From Desulfovibrio sp. (GTDB lineage: Bacteria > Desulfobacterota > Desulfovibrionia > Desulfovibrionales > Desulfovibrionaceae): a DNA stretch of 13,271 nt. The stretch spans positions 1 through 13,271 of the forward strand of contig VSMX01000058.1 in assembly GCA_009773975.1 (NCBI GenBank), written 5' to 3'. The notes beneath the pieces are model-generated. The model was not told the origin of the DNA. It saw only the letters and a list, made by a program, of their open reading frames with translations, and did no database searches. The position numbers and the translations under genes are program-made. Position 1 is the first letter of the stretch. Each line of letters opens with the position of its first letter. Shown here piece after piece: positions 12,809 through 13,271 of the stretch.

Positions 12809-13222
12809 ATGTATATCAATCACAACCAAATGTCCAGCAACGTTGCCAACACCCTTACCAGACATTACGGCAACCTTCAGACCTCTACCCAGCGTCTTTC
12901 CAGCGGCATGCGCATCAACAGCGCGGCCGACGATGCTGCCGGTCTGGCTATCCGCGAGCTTATGCGCGCGGATATTGCCGCCCTGAATCAGGGCGTTCGC
13001 AACGCCAACGATGCAATTTCCCTCATTCAGACAGCTGACGGCGCGCTCGGCGTTATCGACGAAAAGCTGATCCGCATGAAGGAACTGGCCGAACAGGCGG
13101 CCACGGGCACATATACTTCAGACCAGCGCCTGATGATCGAATCCGAATACCAGGCCATGGCCAGCGAAATCACCCGTATCGCCAACGCCACGGACTTTAC
13201 TGATCATCTATTTTATATTTAA
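12809..13222 (+). pseudogene. Flagellin 3, broken after the N-terminal domain
   Basis: The first 130 residues match flagellins 1 and 2 almost exactly (MYINHNQMSSNVANTLTRHY through SEITRIANATDF). After TDF the others continue NGIHLL, but here the frame reads TDHLFYI and stops, for 137 aa in total. The C-terminal D0/D1 half needed for export and filament assembly is absent, so the product should not polymerise. The promoter, leader and Shine-Dalgarno look intact and the remaining codons show no decay, so the break looks recent. An insertion or rearrangement at about 13198 is the simplest reading; an assembly join is the alternative. A longer in-frame start (12476) is rejected because GGAGG precedes this ATG. 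Confidence 0.85.
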
Positions 13223-13271
13223 ACACATCCTGCTTGCGCAAAACAGGCCTGAATCAGATGCGGATGGGAGC
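13198..13271. other. Unrelated sequence joined to flagellin 3
   Basis: From about 13198 all similarity to the other flagellins ends. The first 30 bases are very A/T-rich (TCTATTTTATATTTAAAC), unlike the GC-rich genes around. Only 74 bases are visible; I recognise no transposon end or gene in them. Confidence 0.6.

Noticed and set aside
13198..13226. Left end of an insertion sequence in flagellin 3
   Set aside because: Only 74 bases remain and I recognise no terminal repeat or transposase, so I report only a foreign junction.

Overview
The window looks like a chromosomal segment of a Desulfovibrionaceae-type (Desulfovibrionales) bacterium. The evidence is a one-chain pyruvate:ferredoxin oxidoreductase that aligns closely with remembered Desulfovibrio africanus sequence, a directly following pta-ackA pair, a stand-alone NifX/NifB-like small protein, and several short flagellin genes with sigma-28 and sigma-54 promoters. 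The assignment rests on recognition of these families, not on a search.

Region 1 (1-5510, plus strand) is the pyruvate-to-acetate energy module. It holds the C-terminal half of PFOR (cut by the left edge), then full-length phosphate acetyltransferase and acetate kinase, closed by a bidirectional terminator. Pyruvate becomes acetyl-CoA, acetyl phosphate and acetate, yielding reduced ferredoxin and ATP. The first ferredoxin-type cysteine motif of this PFOR is altered.

Region 2 (5482-8726, minus strand) reads in transcription order: a small lipoprotein, a DUF457/YdjM-like membrane hydrolase, moaC (molybdopterin synthesis) and lgt (lipoprotein diacylglyceryl transferase). These four are packed with 2-nt gaps or stop/start overlaps. 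A NifX/NifB-like small protein follows behind its own good sigma-70 promoter. A run of nine G sits in the spacer of the candidate promoter of the four-gene operon.

Region 3 (8785-13271) is a flagellin cluster: flagellin 1 (sigma-28 promoter), an oppositely oriented Hsp20 gene, flagellin 2 (sigma-28 plus an upstream sigma-54 site), and a third flagellin (sigma-54 site only) that breaks off at residue 130 into unrelated AT-rich DNA. Each flagellin leader contains two small hairpins that show A-N-GGA in the loop, one upstream and one over the Shine-Dalgarno. This is the layout of CsrA repression of flagellin mRNA known from Bacillus subtilis hag. The hsp20 Shine-Dalgarno lies in a similar hairpin. 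This shared leader architecture is the most interesting regulatory signal in the window.

The three gene-free stretches longer than 300 bases (9782-10157, 10683-11381, 12264-12808) hold terminators, promoters and inverted repeats. I saw no tRNA, rRNA, CRISPR array or recognisable transposase.
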